Translations under genes and position numbers: made by a program | Notes under the pieces: model-generated | The model's input: the letters and a program-made list of their open reading frames with translations, nothing else | Databases searched by the model: none | What the model was told of the DNA's origin: nothing | Assembly: GCA_026018925.1 (NCBI GenBank) | Contig: JAKSZU010000029.1 | Coordinates: 11,714,363-11,778,362 of the forward strand | Length of the DNA stretch: 64,000 bases | Direction of reading: 5' to 3' | Origin: Tupaia tana | Taxonomy: Eukaryota > Chordata > Mammalia > Scandentia > Tupaiidae | Part shown: one piece after another, positions 10,836 to 22,060 of the stretch | Layout of the letters: each line of letters begins with the position of its first letter | Position numbering within the stretch: position 1 is the first letter of the stretch

Positions 10836-11765
10836 ATGGAACCAGGAAATGATACACAAATTTCAGAATTTCTTCTTGTGGGACTTTCAGAGGAACCACA
10901 GTTGCAGCCCCTCCTATTTGTGCTTTTCCTCTCCATGTACCTGATCACTGTGTGTGGAAACCTGCTCATCATCCTGGCCACCATCTCAGACTCCCACTTG
11001 CACACCCCCATGTACTTCTTCCTCTCCAACCTGTCCTTCATAGACATCTGTCTCACCTCCACCACCATCCCAAAGATGCTGGTGAACATCCAGACACAGA
11101 GCAAGATCATCACCTATGCAGGCTGCATCACCCAGATATGTGTTTTTACACTCTTTGCAGGAGTAGATGATTGTCTCTTGACAGTGATGGCCTATGACCG
11201 GTACGTGGCCATCTGTCACCCGCTGCACTATATGGTCATCATGAATCCCTGGCTCTGTGGGAAGCTGGTTCTAGTGTCCTGGATCATGAGCCTCTTGTAT
11301 TCCTTGTCACAAAGCTTAATGGCATTGCAGCTGTCCTTCTGTACACATGTAGAAATTCCCCACTTTTTCTGTGAACTTAATCAGGTGGTCCACCTTGCCT
11401 GCTCTGACACCTTTATTAATGACATAGTGATGTATTTTGTAGCTGTCCTGCTGGGTGGCGGTCCCCTCACTGGAATACTTTACTCTTACTCTAAGATACT
11501 TTCCTCCATTCGTGCAATCTCATCTGTTCACGGGAGGCACAAAGCATTTTCCACCTGTGCCTCTCACCTCTCCATTGTCTCCTTATTTTATTGCACAGGC
11601 CTGGGTGTGTACCTTAGTGCTGCCACTACCCACAGCTCACACTCAAGTGCAGCAGCCTCAGTGATGTACACTGTGGTCACCCCCATGCTGAACCCTTTTA
11701 TCTACAGTCTGAGGAATAAAGACATAAAGAGGGCTCTGAAAATCGTCTTTGGAGGGAAATTGTGA
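10836..11765 (+). CDS. Olfactory receptor, family 7 subfamily A-like, intact
   Basis: The 309-residue protein is a class A rhodopsin-like odorant receptor, expected in the cilia membrane of olfactory neurons and signalling through Golf. It has an N-glycosylation site NDT at residue 5, GN in TM1 (41-42), [14 protein letters not shown] (55-68), TM3 Cys97, [10 protein letters not shown] (118-127), extracellular-loop cysteines 169/179/189, [10 protein letters not shown] in TM6 (236-245) and PMLNPFIY in TM7 (283-290). Length is normal for the family. The ATG is chosen because it matches the family start and lies 10 nt after a tttcag acceptor (10825-10826). It differs from its paralogues after the TM3 Cys (QICVFTLF for QMFFFLLF) and by DDC for DDF. 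The match to human OR7A receptors is from memory; the exact orthologue cannot be set. Confidence 0.93.
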   Translation: MEPGNDTQISEFLLVGLSEEPQLQPLLFVLFLSMYLITVCGNLLIILATISDSHLHTPMYFFLSNLSFIDICLTSTTIPKMLVNIQTQSKIITYAGCITQICVFTLFAGVDDCLLTVMAYDRYVAICHPLHYMVIMNPWLCGKLVLVSWIMSLLYSLSQSLMALQLSFCTHVEIPHFFCELNQVVHLACSDTFINDIVMYFVAVLLGGGPLTGILYSYSKILSSIRAISSVHGRHKAFSTCASHLSIVSLFYCTGLGVYLSAATTHSSHSSAAASVMYTVVTPMLNPFIYSLRNKDIKRALKIVFGGKL

Positions 11766-12570
11766 AAAAAAATCAATGGCCTGGAGCTGAAATAATGTTC
11801 AAATGCAGAGTTCATAGACTTAGAGTCAACAATTGTGACTCTGATCGGATTGTGAAAGTACAAGTAACACTGTATTTAGCTTTCTATAATCTTCACTATC
11901 AGCCTTTTATTTCTTTAATATATTTCTACTTTCCCAATGTTATTCTTAGCCTTGTATCAGAAACACTTCGATAGTATCATAAACTCATAGAATGACTTGC
12001 AACTCTTTTAAAAATATTCTATTTATTAAATAATTATTTTTATTTCATTTAAGTGATTACTATTATTATTATTATCTTTTTATTTAATGAGAGAGAGAGG
12101 AAGTAAGAAAGCATATCGCCAGTTCTTGGACCCAAACTATAATTAGCCATGTGAGAATCTAGTGCCTTAACCACCATGCTGTTCACCTTAGGCAACTCTT
12201 AAAAATAATGTATTCTCATATGATGTATATAATTTGGAGCAATTTTTGTATAATGTTACTAAAATAACTTTTGCGGGTTATATTCTGCCTATGTAAAAAA
12301 GAGAACAAGAAGAAAAAACAACTAGAAAGCAAAAATAAATTGCATTTGGCAACTAACGCTATTAATGTAATATAGAGTATAGACAAATCTGAAAATGCAG
12401 ATTTTCATGTATGTGTATGTCCTTGCTTCCAATATTTCTGAAATGTAGACTTTAATATATTAGGGTATATGATGACTATAATTCGCTCATTAAAATCCTG
12501 TTCTGTTACTTAGCTCAGAGTTCACATTGCCTCCTGTAATCACTGTCAAAACTGATGATCAGGTTCAGAC
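11766..12570. other. OR-unit 3' flank
   Basis: Shared 3' flank, beginning with the cctggagctga phrase seen after most receptors here. A minus-strand SINE scrap lies at 12075-12190. No polyadenylation site can be assigned with confidence. Confidence 0.7.
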
Positions 12571-12574
12571 TCTG

Positions 12575-12795
12575 TGGTGCAGCCACACAGAGCTGGAAGC
12601 CACGTGAAGACTCTGGTTCAAGTCCTGAGTCTAGTAAGCATGAAATCTCACTGGATGGGGGAGATCTCACTGGAGAAAGAGTCTTTGCAATAGCCCTGCT
12701 CAGTAGAGGGTGCTTCTCTCTTATTCTATCTGTCTCCCTCACACTTTCTCTTCTTTTCTCTCATCCTGTGCTCCAACACATTCTGTCATGAAGAA
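12575..12795 (+). mobile_element. Second SINE family, ancestral copy
   Basis: It has agagctggaagccacg at the head and a tctcactggatggggg core, and ends in an A-rich tail. Same position as 960-1205. Confidence 0.75.
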
Positions 12796-13670
12796 AAATA
12801 ATTTTTTATCAGGTCTCTGAGTCAAAATGCTTTGTATACAGAAAGGCAAATATAACAAATAGTTGAATCAATATGGCCTTAGAGTCAAAGATAGACTTAA
12901 ATATGATGAAGCAAACATTTTGATCATACATTGTTATAACTATGCACTGTGTTTCTTTTTCTTTTTAAAATTGTATTTATTATTATAGTAATCTTGTTTT
13001 TATTACATTGAATCACATATAACTTTACAGTGCATTACATTTCTTTTTCCAGAAGGAATACCAAGCATATCAGTCAATACAAAGACATTAAAATTCCTAG
13101 TATCATCATCAAATAGCTTTTCATTACTTTCATCCAGATTATTATTATGATTATTCCAATTATTTTTTTAAACACTCAATCACTATTTCTCATTTTGCTT
13201 GTAGAAAGACTTTACCCAACATGAAATACTTCTCAGGCCAGCACTGTGTTTCTTTTTCATTCAGTTCATCTACTTGGTGAAGTACATAAATTTAGTGTCC
13301 ATATGGAGGGTGTTTATTAATTGGGGTGGAGGATTTGTGTGTTTTATGCTGTTTCATTAAATATCTTCCTGTTTCTCCTTGAACACTTCAGTGTTGGCTA
13401 TAATTACAACTCCTTGAAGTCCTTAAAATGAATTATCCCCCCCTTTTAAGTTTTGACATAATTGCTGAAGGAACAGTGGATAACAAATATCAATATCATC
13501 CAGTGTATGTTTCCTTTGTCCTCAAGGTTCTCTTTGAAATTTGTGATCGAAGGATGGCTTACAAGAGATTGAATTACCATTCTAGTTGTTTGATTCTGAG
13601 TCACAATCTTCCTGTAAAAACATTGATGCCCTTTTAATTTCTACTTACCTCTAAAAACAAATCAATGCAG
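12796..13670. other. OR-unit 3' flank split by L1-derived insertion
   Basis: The flank matches 1206-1765 but is interrupted at 12961-13240. Confidence 0.7.
12961..13240 (-). mobile_element. L1-family 3' end, antisense, 17-bp TSD
   Basis: Two L1-type 3' terminal segments in antisense (ending with the cattttgcttgtagaaag motif) are bounded by gcactgtgtttcttttt at 12944-12960 and 13241-13257. The paralogous flanks lack it at this site. Similar composites lie at 29763-30375 and 43725-44036, but at other positions. Confidence 0.85.
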
Positions 13671-13679
13671 TTACTTTTT

Positions 13680-13930
13680 CTGTTACAATTTTTAAAAATT
13701 CATTTATTTATTTATTTTTAGTTTTGTTATAGGTTGAGTGCACTCGCCAGAGAGAGAAAGGGAAAGTGAGAAACCCCTTCCCAGGAGGGATGACCACAGT
13801 ACAATCCCTTCTCCTCCAGTCTCCTTAGGATTTTGGACAAATTCGCAAATGTGCCCAGCATGATTTTCAAACTGTGCTGTCAGTCATATGGGATCCAGCA
13901 CCTTAACCCCCATGCCACCTGCTGACCCAT
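13680..13930 (-). mobile_element. Older tRNA-derived SINE
   Basis: Minus-strand copy at the left border of module 3, ancestral position. Confidence 0.7.
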
Positions 13931-14273
13931 GACCATTAAATTTTAACTCACAGTTGGTGAAAGGTGCTAATGACCGTAGGAGGCAGGAGAGTTCAAAGAA
14001 AACATGGAGTAAAGACTGGATTCATCACATTTTCAACTTGGTCTCTCCAGAACAGCAAATCAGCAGGAACATTTTTCTTTCCTTCCTGACCAGTCCCCGT
14101 GAGGGAAATCAGCTACTAAGAGGTTGTAGCTATAAGGAGGAAATGGACCTAATGAGCAGACATAGGGAGCTGTAAATATTTCATCTGTCATTGTCTCTCA
14201 AGGAGGACAGCCTTGGGCTGAACAAGACATAGTTGATGCTTTCTGAATCTCTAGTCTGGCTAGGGGATTATGC

Positions 14274-14387
14274 TTAATTCTTTCATTGTATCTTGTCTAG
14301 AGACAGAGTTTCAGTCGCCATCATCAGCAACCCAGGGAGAAACTTACACATCCACATAAAGACTGTCCTCTCTGAGTCCCCATCCAG
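14274..14387 (+). promoter_or_regulatory. Candidate OR promoter and exon 1
   Basis: TTAATT at 14274 and an intact donor ccag|gtgagt (GT at 14388-14389), again 114 nt apart. The EBF-like motif is changed to ctagagac. No receptor follows for 5 kb. Confidence 0.5.
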
Positions 14388-15070
14388 GTGAGTCTGAGAC
14401 CCTGCTAGGTACCACAGGACCATTTCAGAGATAATGGATGCTAAGACCATCGACCTGAGATCACCAGCCTAGCAAGAACCGAGTGACTGCTGCGTTTGGT
14501 TACTTGTCTGTCCGTTATTTATCATCAATTTATTGACTATGTTAAATAGCCATGTACCTGTCAGGTTAAGCAATGCAGACATTATTGTGGACAATTTAGT
14601 GACAGGAATAGACACCAAATTGGATGAGGGTGAAGATGGAATGGGAGAGATAAGTGATTTTAGTTAAATTAGAAAGTGTCCCCAGTAATGTGCAGCTAAA
14701 GAAGTAGGAAAAGTAGAATCAGAGTTGTGATGAGATGGGCAATGAGTTTTGGGTCTCTTAAATTTTTTGAAATGCGTATATTTGTACATATTTCTGTATT
14801 TTTTGAAGGGTCCAGATGAATGGATTGCTTGCATTTTATACATATGACAGTATCCCACCAGACATTCATTTCACAATTTCTCCTTTTAAATGGGGAATTT
14901 ACTTGAAAAATTTATTCAAAGGTCAAAAGGGGACTATTAAAGAGTTTTTACTTACAACTATTTTCTCACAGGTGAGGTGGTATGTTTACTTTATTGCTAA
15001 TTATGTAGTTTTTATGTTCTGGTGTCTGAGTTTTTATTCGTTTTATTTTTTCTCTTTAAATAATGCATTA

Positions 15071-15350
15071 GAAACACAGTAAATGGTTGTGAATACCAGA
15101 TATAGTGCGGAAAGAGGGTAGGTAAAGGAGTAGAGTCTAAGGAAGGACATTTAGAAGAAAAATAGAGAGGCAAAGCATTAATGGGACCAAGAAATGGGGT
15201 ATTATCTGTTGAAGATAACGTTATAGTATTACCAACTGGACTAGGGAGAAACGTACACATGTTAGAATATTCACTTTGCAGGCTAAATAACGTGATTGAA
15301 TGTATAAAAGAACTTGAAATAAAATAAATAAATTAATTAATTAAAAAATA
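15071..15350 (+). mobile_element. L1-family 3' end, sense, with TSD
   Basis: A 280-bp 3' terminal piece ending in an AAT-rich tail, flanked by aataatgcatta at 15059-15070 and 15351-15362. The sister site near 56325 is empty. Confidence 0.85.
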
Positions 15351-15599
15351 AATAATGCATTAATGTTTTAAAATCAAATGATCAGAATGCCATTGTACCA
15401 TTTTACATATAGATATATACTGGGTGAATGTGAAAAGTTAATAGATTTTGTGCTATCAAATCTAATAGTCAATTCTATTGTGTACACACCAACCTTTCCC
15501 CAATTTTTATTAACTTAGAAAAATTCCTCTGCATCAGTAGTAGAAACAAATCACCTTTTATACATATTTCCATTTTATTTCTTATTTATTTTTCCTCAT

Positions 15600-16200
15600 T
15601 GTTATCTTTTTCTTGTGATGATTAATTCTTTTTTAATTTAATTTTTGAATTCCACTTTCAAAGATGAGTAATTGCTTTATATATTTATGGGGTACAATGT
15701 GATGCTATGATATATACATGCACACAATGTGCAATGATTAAACTATGTTGATAGACATACCTATCCCTTCATATAGTGATTATCTCTTCATGGTAAGAAT
15801 GTTTAAAATATCCTATTTAAGGGCCAGCAGGTGGGATAGTGATTAAGGCACTGGACTTCTATATGGCCAAGTACGATTTGAGTCCTGGACCTGGTGGCTT
15901 GCTCTCTCACTCTTTCTCAGTGTCTCATTCTGTTGAGTGCACATACCCTATAGCAAACTAAAATATTATAATAATAAATAAAACTAAATAAATAATTCTA
16001 AAACAACTGATTTGGGGAGAAGGTGAAGGTAAGTGAGTTTATATACCATTGCTACATCCCTCAAACCATTGTGAGCCAGGAAAAATGACATGGAATTAAA
16101 TGAAATCAAGAAAGCAATATTCTCACATATTAGGTAAGTACATGCAGGAAGTGTTCTTTTCCATTCAGAATGTTTTTTGTTTGTTTGTTTGTTTTTTGGG
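15600..16200. other. Old L1 3'-UTR remnant and SINE
   Basis: At 15650-15800 lies an old L1 3'-UTR-like remnant (phrase atatttatggggtacaatg), shared with 56620-56780. A short plus-strand SINE with a shortened body follows at 15821-15975. Confidence 0.65.
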
Positions 16201-16470
16201 TTTTTTTTTTTTTTTTTAGAGATTTTTTTCCTATAGGGCATGTGCACTTGCCAGAAAGACAGAGAGAGACAGAGAGACAGAAAGCGAGAAATCACCCCTC
16301 TCAGGGGGGATGGCCATGCTGCAATACCTTGTCCTCCATTCTCTTCTCGGGATCTTGGGCACGCACGCACATGCACCTGGCTTGAGTTTAAGCCACAGTG
16401 TCTGGAACTTGAACTGCGGTCGACTACATGGGAGTTCAGCGACATAGCCATTACGCTAACTGCTGGTCCC
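16201..16470 (-). mobile_element. Young SINE with TSD and paralogous empty site
   Basis: Full reversed SINE flanked by near-identical ttccattcagaatgttttt (left) and ttccatttagaatgttttt (right). The sister segment near 57165-57185 lacks the SINE. Confidence 0.88.
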
Positions 16471-17010
16471 CATTCCATTTAGAATGTTTTTTTTTTTTTT
16501 TAAATTAAAAGAAGCTGACTCTAGAAGATATGTGATGTATAATGATTGAACGTATAAAAGAAATTAAAATAAAATAAAATATAAATTTTTAAAAAGAAGA
16601 TGATGGAGGATGTTCTGAAAGAGTAGGTGTTCTTTAGTAAGAGAGGGAATAAAAATTCCAAATATACCAGTGACAGAGACTCCAAGCGGAGGGAAGTACA
16701 TCATGTAAAAGTGAGTATTGAAGCTCTGGAGTCTGGTGAAGCTTAAAGTGAAGTTCAGTGTTTGGGAGATCAGTGTGGGTAGGGGTGGGAGGAAGTATAG
16801 AGGTAAGAGGTGTTTTAGATTTTTTATTTATTTAACTTTATTTTATACATTCAATCACTATACATCACTTAGCTTATAAATTGAATTTTTCCAACCTGAT
16901 AATACACTTCACATCAGTCTAGTTGTGTTTAGTATGCATGTTATCTTTAACAGAAAATAATTCATTTTTCTTTCCCATTAATGTCTTGACTCTCTATTTT
17001 TCTCCTTAAG
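16471..17010. other. Sister-unit segment with L1 3' ends
   Basis: 16500-16590 is a sense L1 3' end. 16600-16810 matches 57230-57475. 16815-17010 is an antisense L1 3' end (motif tatacattcaatcactatac). Confidence 0.6.
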
Positions 17011-17255
17011 TTCTTTTCTCCATAAGGCATGTTTGCTTATTGGAGGAAGAAAGAGAAAGTCAGAGAGAGGGAAAGTGAGAAATCACTTCCCAGAAAAATG
17101 GCCACGCTGCAATTCCTTCTCCATTCTCCTCTTGGGATTTTGGGCATGTGCATACAGACCCGGTATGACATGTAAGCTGCTAGGTCCGAGGCTTGAACTG
17201 TGGTCAGCTATGATGGAATCTAGTGCCTGAATCATCATGCCACCTGCTGGTCTCA
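17011..17255 (-). mobile_element. tRNA-derived SINE
   Basis: Minus-strand copy from ttctccataaggcatg to gccacctgctggtct. Confidence 0.75.
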
Positions 17256-17459
17256 GAGCTGCATTCTTCATGGAGAATGGAGTCATGTATGTGAAGTTAT
17301 TCATGGACGAGGCGAGTTTTGCATGGAGAGTCAAATCATGTGTTTGAAGCTATGAAATTTCTGCTTCATTCTCTGCTGAGGAGTCATTGAGGGCTGGATC
17401 TGAGATGCAAAACCTAGTTTTCTGACTCCATTAGTTATTTTTTAAGGTCTCTATGATTA
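17256..17459. other. Unassigned spacer
   Basis: About 200 bp without recognisable repeat or reading frame. Confidence 0.4.
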
Positions 17460-17777
17460 ATCTTATCTTTAAAAGTTTTTATTTTATTATAATTTTATAC
17501 ATTTGATTGTTGTACATCGTTTTGCTTGCAAAGAGTATTTACCCAACATGAAAGACACCCCAGACCAGTCCAGTTGAGAATACTATACACAATATCATCA
17601 ACAGGTAATAAAGCATACTGTGTCCCACAAATGTCTTGCCTCTATTTTTCCTCCAATTTCCTTCCCTATTCTCTTCCCCTCTCCTAACTCCTTCCTCACG
17701 CTCTCCAGTTATTATAACTATTTTCAATGCTTTTACATACCCTAATTTTTCAGTCTCTACCATAGAGTGTGGATAGG

Positions 17778-17818
<41 letters not shown>

Positions 17819-17980
17819 ATTTTTTTAAATTTAACTTTATTTATTATTTTTATTTTTAAAAAAATTGACCAGAGAAGGACAGTGCATGTGAAAGAGAGAG
17901 AGTAAAAGAGGGAAAGTGAGAAAGCAAGCTGCCACTTCTGTGAATTGAACCGTGGTCTGCCATGTGGGAGTCCATCACCC
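17460..17980 (-). mobile_element. L1 3' end antisense, CA repeat, SINE scrap
   Basis: 17460-17775 is an antisense L1 3' end (cattttatacatttgattg-like start, agaccagtccagttgag motif). A CA run fills 17780-17813. A reversed SINE scrap lies at 17860-17975. Confidence 0.7.
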
Positions 17981-18048
17981 TTAATATTTCCTCTCATTGT
18001 CCCTCAAGTAGTACAGTCTTAGGCAGGATGAGACATGGTTGATGTTGT

Positions 18049-18488
18049 TGGGCAAAGTCTTTTTACAGGCAAAATGAGAAATAGTGATTGATTGTTTAAA
18101 AAGATCATTGGAATAATAATAATAATACTGATCAGGAGAAATAATGGGAGGCTATTAGATGATGAAATGGGGATTTTGGTGTCTCTGTGTTGACTGATAT
18201 GCATGGTATTCCCTCTGGAGGGGGAAATGTAGTACACTGTAAAGTTTTATGTGATTCAATGTGATATAAACAAGATTATGATGATAACAAATAAATAAAC
18301 AAATAAAAAAAACTGTAACCAAACTAACTGGTCAATAACTATATATTTAAAATTAAATTTTGGAATGTTAAAACCTAAACATTTTGCTGCTAATTTATGT
18401 TATCTATAGAACTGATATTTGTGAATTTAGTGTACTTATGGAAATATAGGCCTTTCTAAAAAAATAAATAAACACATCTGAGTGTGCG

Positions 18489-18521
<33 letters not shown>
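18049..18521 (+). mobile_element. L1-family 3' end with possible 3' transduction
   Basis: A sense L1-type 3' end with an A-rich tail (18280-18312) is followed by about 165 bp of unrelated DNA, a second A-rich tract (18457-18475) and a GC/CA repeat. Near-identical 15-bp duplications, gacatggttgatgtt (18034-18048) and gacatagttgatgtt (18522-18536), enclose all of it. Confidence 0.7.
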
Positions 18522-18569
18522 GACATAGTTGATGTTTTTGGAATCTCCAGTCTGGCTAGGGAACCATGC

Positions 18570-18683
18570 TTAATTCTTTCATTTTGTCTTTTCTGGGGAA
18601 AGAGCTGCAGTCTCCATTATCAATTATCTAGGGAGAAATTCTCCCTTCCATAAGAAGGCTGTCCTCTCTGAGAGCCCGTACAG
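18570..18683 (+). promoter_or_regulatory. Candidate OR promoter and exon 1 (for the 20518 pseudogene)
   Basis: TTAATT at 18570 and donor acag|gtgagt with GT at 18684-18685, 114 nt apart. The next acceptors, both tttcaag-type, are just before 19555 and 20518. Confidence 0.55.
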
Positions 18684-19333
18684 GTGAGTCTGAGAGCCCT
18701 GTAGGTACCGCAAGAACACTTCAGAGACAAGGGATGCCTAGGACATCTATCTGAGGTCATCTGAGAGCCAAATCAGCCTGTAAGACCTGAGACATTGATT
18801 TGTTTGGTTACTTGTCTGACAAAGTTATTTATCCCTGTTTTATTTAATTTCTTAAGAAGCCATGTGTCTGTCAGACTTAGCAATGCAAGCATCATTGTGA
18901 ACAATTTAGTGATGGGAACAGCCATCCAATTGGATGAGGGGGAAGACAGAATAGGAGAAATAAAATGATTTCAGCCAAATTAGAACATGTTCACAGAAAT
19001 GTGCCATTAAAGAAGCAGGAAAAGGAGAATCAGAGTTGGGTTGAGATGTGCAATGAGTTTCGGGTGTGTCAAGGAATTTCTAAAAAGAGAGTACTTGTGC
19101 ATATTTCTATATTGTTTTTGAAGACTGAGTTGACTAGATTGCTTGCTATTAAGTCCTTGCAACAGGAGTTGATGAGACATACATTTCACAGTTTTTTATT
19201 TCACTTCAGAATTCCCATAAGAAATGATTCAAAGATCAAAACGAAGAATGTTAAGAGTTTTTACCTACAACCATTTTCTTGATGGTGAAGTTGGATAGGT
19301 TTGTGAGTCTGTTAGCCTCAGATGTTATTGCAA

Positions 19334-19954
19334 ATCATGCATGTTTTTGTTTTTATGTTCTGGGGTCTGAGGTTTTTTTTTATTCTTTTGATTTTTAAAA
19401 ATAATGAATTGAAGTTTTAAAATGATATTTTCAGAATAGCATTGAATTATTTTATCTATTGGTTATTTTATTATCTTATCTATCTTTTTTAAAAAAATAT
19501 TTTTTACATTTACTCACTATACCTCATTTCTTTTCCTCTTTTCAAGTAGTCACCATGGAACCAGGAAATGATACGCAAATTTCAGAATTTCTTCTTCTAG
19601 GACTTTCAGAGAAACAAGAATTGCAATCCTCCATCTCTCTGTCTCTCTCTCTCTCCTCCCAGAGGAAAAAAAGGAAGAAAAAAGTTTATCCCTACTACTG
19701 ATGAAGAAGAATTTTTCTAAGTTAATAAAAATTTGGAAGCAGTGGATGTGCATACAATATGAATAATTACTTTGATAGCACAAAATCTATTACCTTTTCA
19801 CATTCACACAATATATATCTATATCAATCAATAGATAAAATAATTCAATGCTATTCTAAAAATATCATTTTAAAACTTCAATTCATTATTTTTAAAAATC
19901 AAAAGAATGAAAAAAATTCAGACTCCAGAACATACAAACAAAAACATGCATGAT
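19334..19954. repeat. Inverted repeat around an OR 5' scrap
   Basis: Left arm 19334-19461 and right arm 19829-19954 are reverse complements over about 126 bp with few mismatches. The spacer holds a receptor 5' end and, at about 19700-19828, the downstream module sequence in inverted orientation. Confidence 0.85.
19555..19640 (+). pseudogene. OR family 7 5' scrap
   Basis: Only about 28 codons of a receptor start ([12 protein letters not shown] onward) are present, after which the sequence runs into a CT repeat. About 70 bp upstream, including a tttcaag acceptor and an inserted acatttactcactata piece, is shared with 20443-20517 but not with the intact receptors. It is therefore a partial duplicate of the 20518 copy. 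Confidence 0.85.
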
Positions 19955-19974
19955 ATTCAACAGTTAATTTTGGT

Positions 19975-20190
19975 TAAGGTGGCTGGATCACACAGGTCCA
20001 CTGGGCAGGCTGGGTCACAGACCCACCAGCTGCAAAATCATGCCAGGCATGTGTGCATGCATACCTAAAATCATGGGAGGGGAAGGTATTGTGGCATGGC
20101 CATTCCCCCTTGGGCATGATTTCTCACTTCTCCCTCCCACTCCTGGTCTGGTGAGTGCATGTGTGCTATGGCTAAAAAATGAACAAATGA
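19975..20190 (+). mobile_element. Ancestral intronic SINE
   Basis: Same element and place as 10108-10365, with its head joined directly to the inverted-repeat arm. Confidence 0.7.
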
Positions 20191-20517
20191 TAAAACCTAC
20201 TGAAACATTATAGTGTCCTCCGTAAATATGTACAATTGTTATTTGTCAGTAGTAAGATAAAAATCCTGTAGAACACGTGATTTATGGAAGCCAAGAAGAT
20301 AGGAAGTCCTAAGCAGGGAATGCACTTTGAAAACCTGAACAAAATTAGATCCATACAAAAATATAGGAAATGACTTTGTGACAGGAAAATATTAACTATG
20401 GCATTTTATCTAGGCGAGTAATACCTGTTCATGGGAAATTACCCATCTTTTAAAAAAATTTATTTCTTACATTTACTCACTATAACTCACTTCTTTTTCT
20501 CTTTTCAAGTAGTCACC

Positions 20518-21484
20518 ATGGAACCAGGAAATGATATGCAAATTTCAGAATTTCTTCTAGGACTTTCAGAGGAACAAGAATTGCAATCCTTTATATTTGA
20601 CTTTTCCTGTCCATGTACCTGATCATTATGTGTGGAAATTTGTTCATCATCCTGGCCACCATCTCCGACTCCCACCTGCACACCCCCATGTACTTCTTCC
20701 TCTCCAATCTGTCTTTTGTTGACATCTGTTTCACCTCCACCACTGTCCCAAAGATGCTGGTGAACATCCAGACACAGAGCAAGGTCATCACCTATGCAGG
20801 CTGAATCACCTAGATGTTCTTTTTCATTGTTTTTGTTGGATTGGATGACTTCCTCCTGATCATGGTGGCCTATAACCAGTACGTGGCCATCTGTCACCCA
20901 CTACACAGTCATCATGAACCCCAGATTATGTGGAAAGCTGCTTCTGCTGTCCTGGATCATCAGTTTTCTGTATTTCTTGTTACATACCTTAATGGCATTG
21001 CAGCTGTCCTTCTGTACACATGTGGAAATCTCCCACTTTTTTTTTTGTGAACTGAATCAGGTGGTCCACCTTGCCTGCTCTGACATCTTTCTTTCTTAAT
21101 GACTTGGTGACCTATTTTGCACCTGTGCTGCTGGGTGGTGGTCCCCTCACTGGGATCCTTTACTCTTACTATAAGATAGTTTCCTCCATTTGTAGACTCT
21201 CATCAGCTGAGGGGAAGTATAAAGACTTTTCCACCTGTGCCTCTCACCTCTCAGTTGTCTCTTTATTTTATTGCACAAGTCTAGGTGTGTACCTTAGTGC
21301 TGGTGCTACCCACAGCTCACACTCAAGTGCAGCAGCCTCAGTGATGTACACTATGGTCACTCCCATGCTGAACCCCTTCATCTACAGTCTGATGAATAAA
21401 TACATAAAGAGGACTCTGAAAATAGTTTTTGGGCGAGACACCATGAAAGGATCAATTGGTCTGGAGCTGAATTACTGCTTATGA
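20518..21484 (+). pseudogene. Olfactory receptor pseudogene, family 7A-like
   Basis: Full-length homology to the intact receptors, but broken many times. There is a 1-nt loss near 20604, the TM3 Cys codon is TGA (20802-20804), a Gln codon is TAG (20811-20813), about 5 nt are lost near 20905, and 4 nt are gained near 21090. One codon is missing from the LLLGLS stretch, and the DRY motif reads NQY. The tail is extended to 21484 with a C-terminus unlike the others. Promoter module 4 and the acceptor still look usable, so a non-coding transcript is possible. Confidence 0.95.
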
Positions 21485-22060
21485 ATGCTGGGTTCAAAAC
21501 CTTGGGGCCTAAAATTGTGGTTCTCTGAAAAGATTATTAAAGTAACTGCTGGGACCAGCAGATGGTGAAATGCTTATGTCTCCACAGAGTTGACCACATT
21601 TTGAGTCCCAGACTCCACGACTTTAAACTCACACTGGACGGGACCAGCAGTTAGCGTAATGGCTATGTTGCTGGACTCCCACGTAGTCGCCCGCAGTTCA
21701 AGTCCCAGACCCGGTGGCTTAAAACTCATGCCGGGCGCGTGTGCGTGCGTGCCCAAGATCCCGAGAGGAGAATGGAGGAGAAGGGATTGCGGCGTGGCCA
21801 TCCTCCCTGGGGGGTGATTTCTCGCTTTCTGTCTCTCTGTCTCTCTCTGTCTGTCTGGTGAGCGCATGTGCCCTATAGTAAAAACCTCTCCAAAAAAATA
21901 TAAACAAACTCACACTGGATGTTTTTGATTGTGTGCCCCATGTCCTGAGAGGAAAATGGATGAAAAGGACTGTGTTGTGACTCCTGGGGGTGATTTCTTG
22001 CTTTCTGTCTCTCTGGTGAGCACATGTGCCCTATGGCAAAAATATCTCTCTCTAAAAAAA
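21485..22060 (+). mobile_element. Nested SINEs: young copy inside older copy
   Basis: An older plus-strand SINE (21551-21639, resuming 21905-22050) is split by a young full SINE at 21640-21898. The duplication aaactcacactgga flanks the young copy (left near 21624, right 21906-21919). Confidence 0.88.

Larger units (their letters stand above)
13931..15600 (+). other. First-exon module 3, orphan
   Basis: Full module but no receptor exon before module 4. Its right-hand neighbourhood (15600-17250) matches 56480-57470 after module 9, so modules 3 and 9 are sisters. Confidence 0.75.
17985..19461 (+). other. First-exon module 4, interrupted
   Basis: The module starts near 17985, is broken by an insertion at 18049-18521, and continues to the left arm of an inverted repeat. 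Confidence 0.7.

Noticed and set aside
10823-11113. Antisense reading frames opposite the receptor 5' ends (also 33639-33929, 45591-45881, 62434-62724)
   Set aside because: They mirror the conserved receptor codons on the minus strand and have no homology or context of their own.
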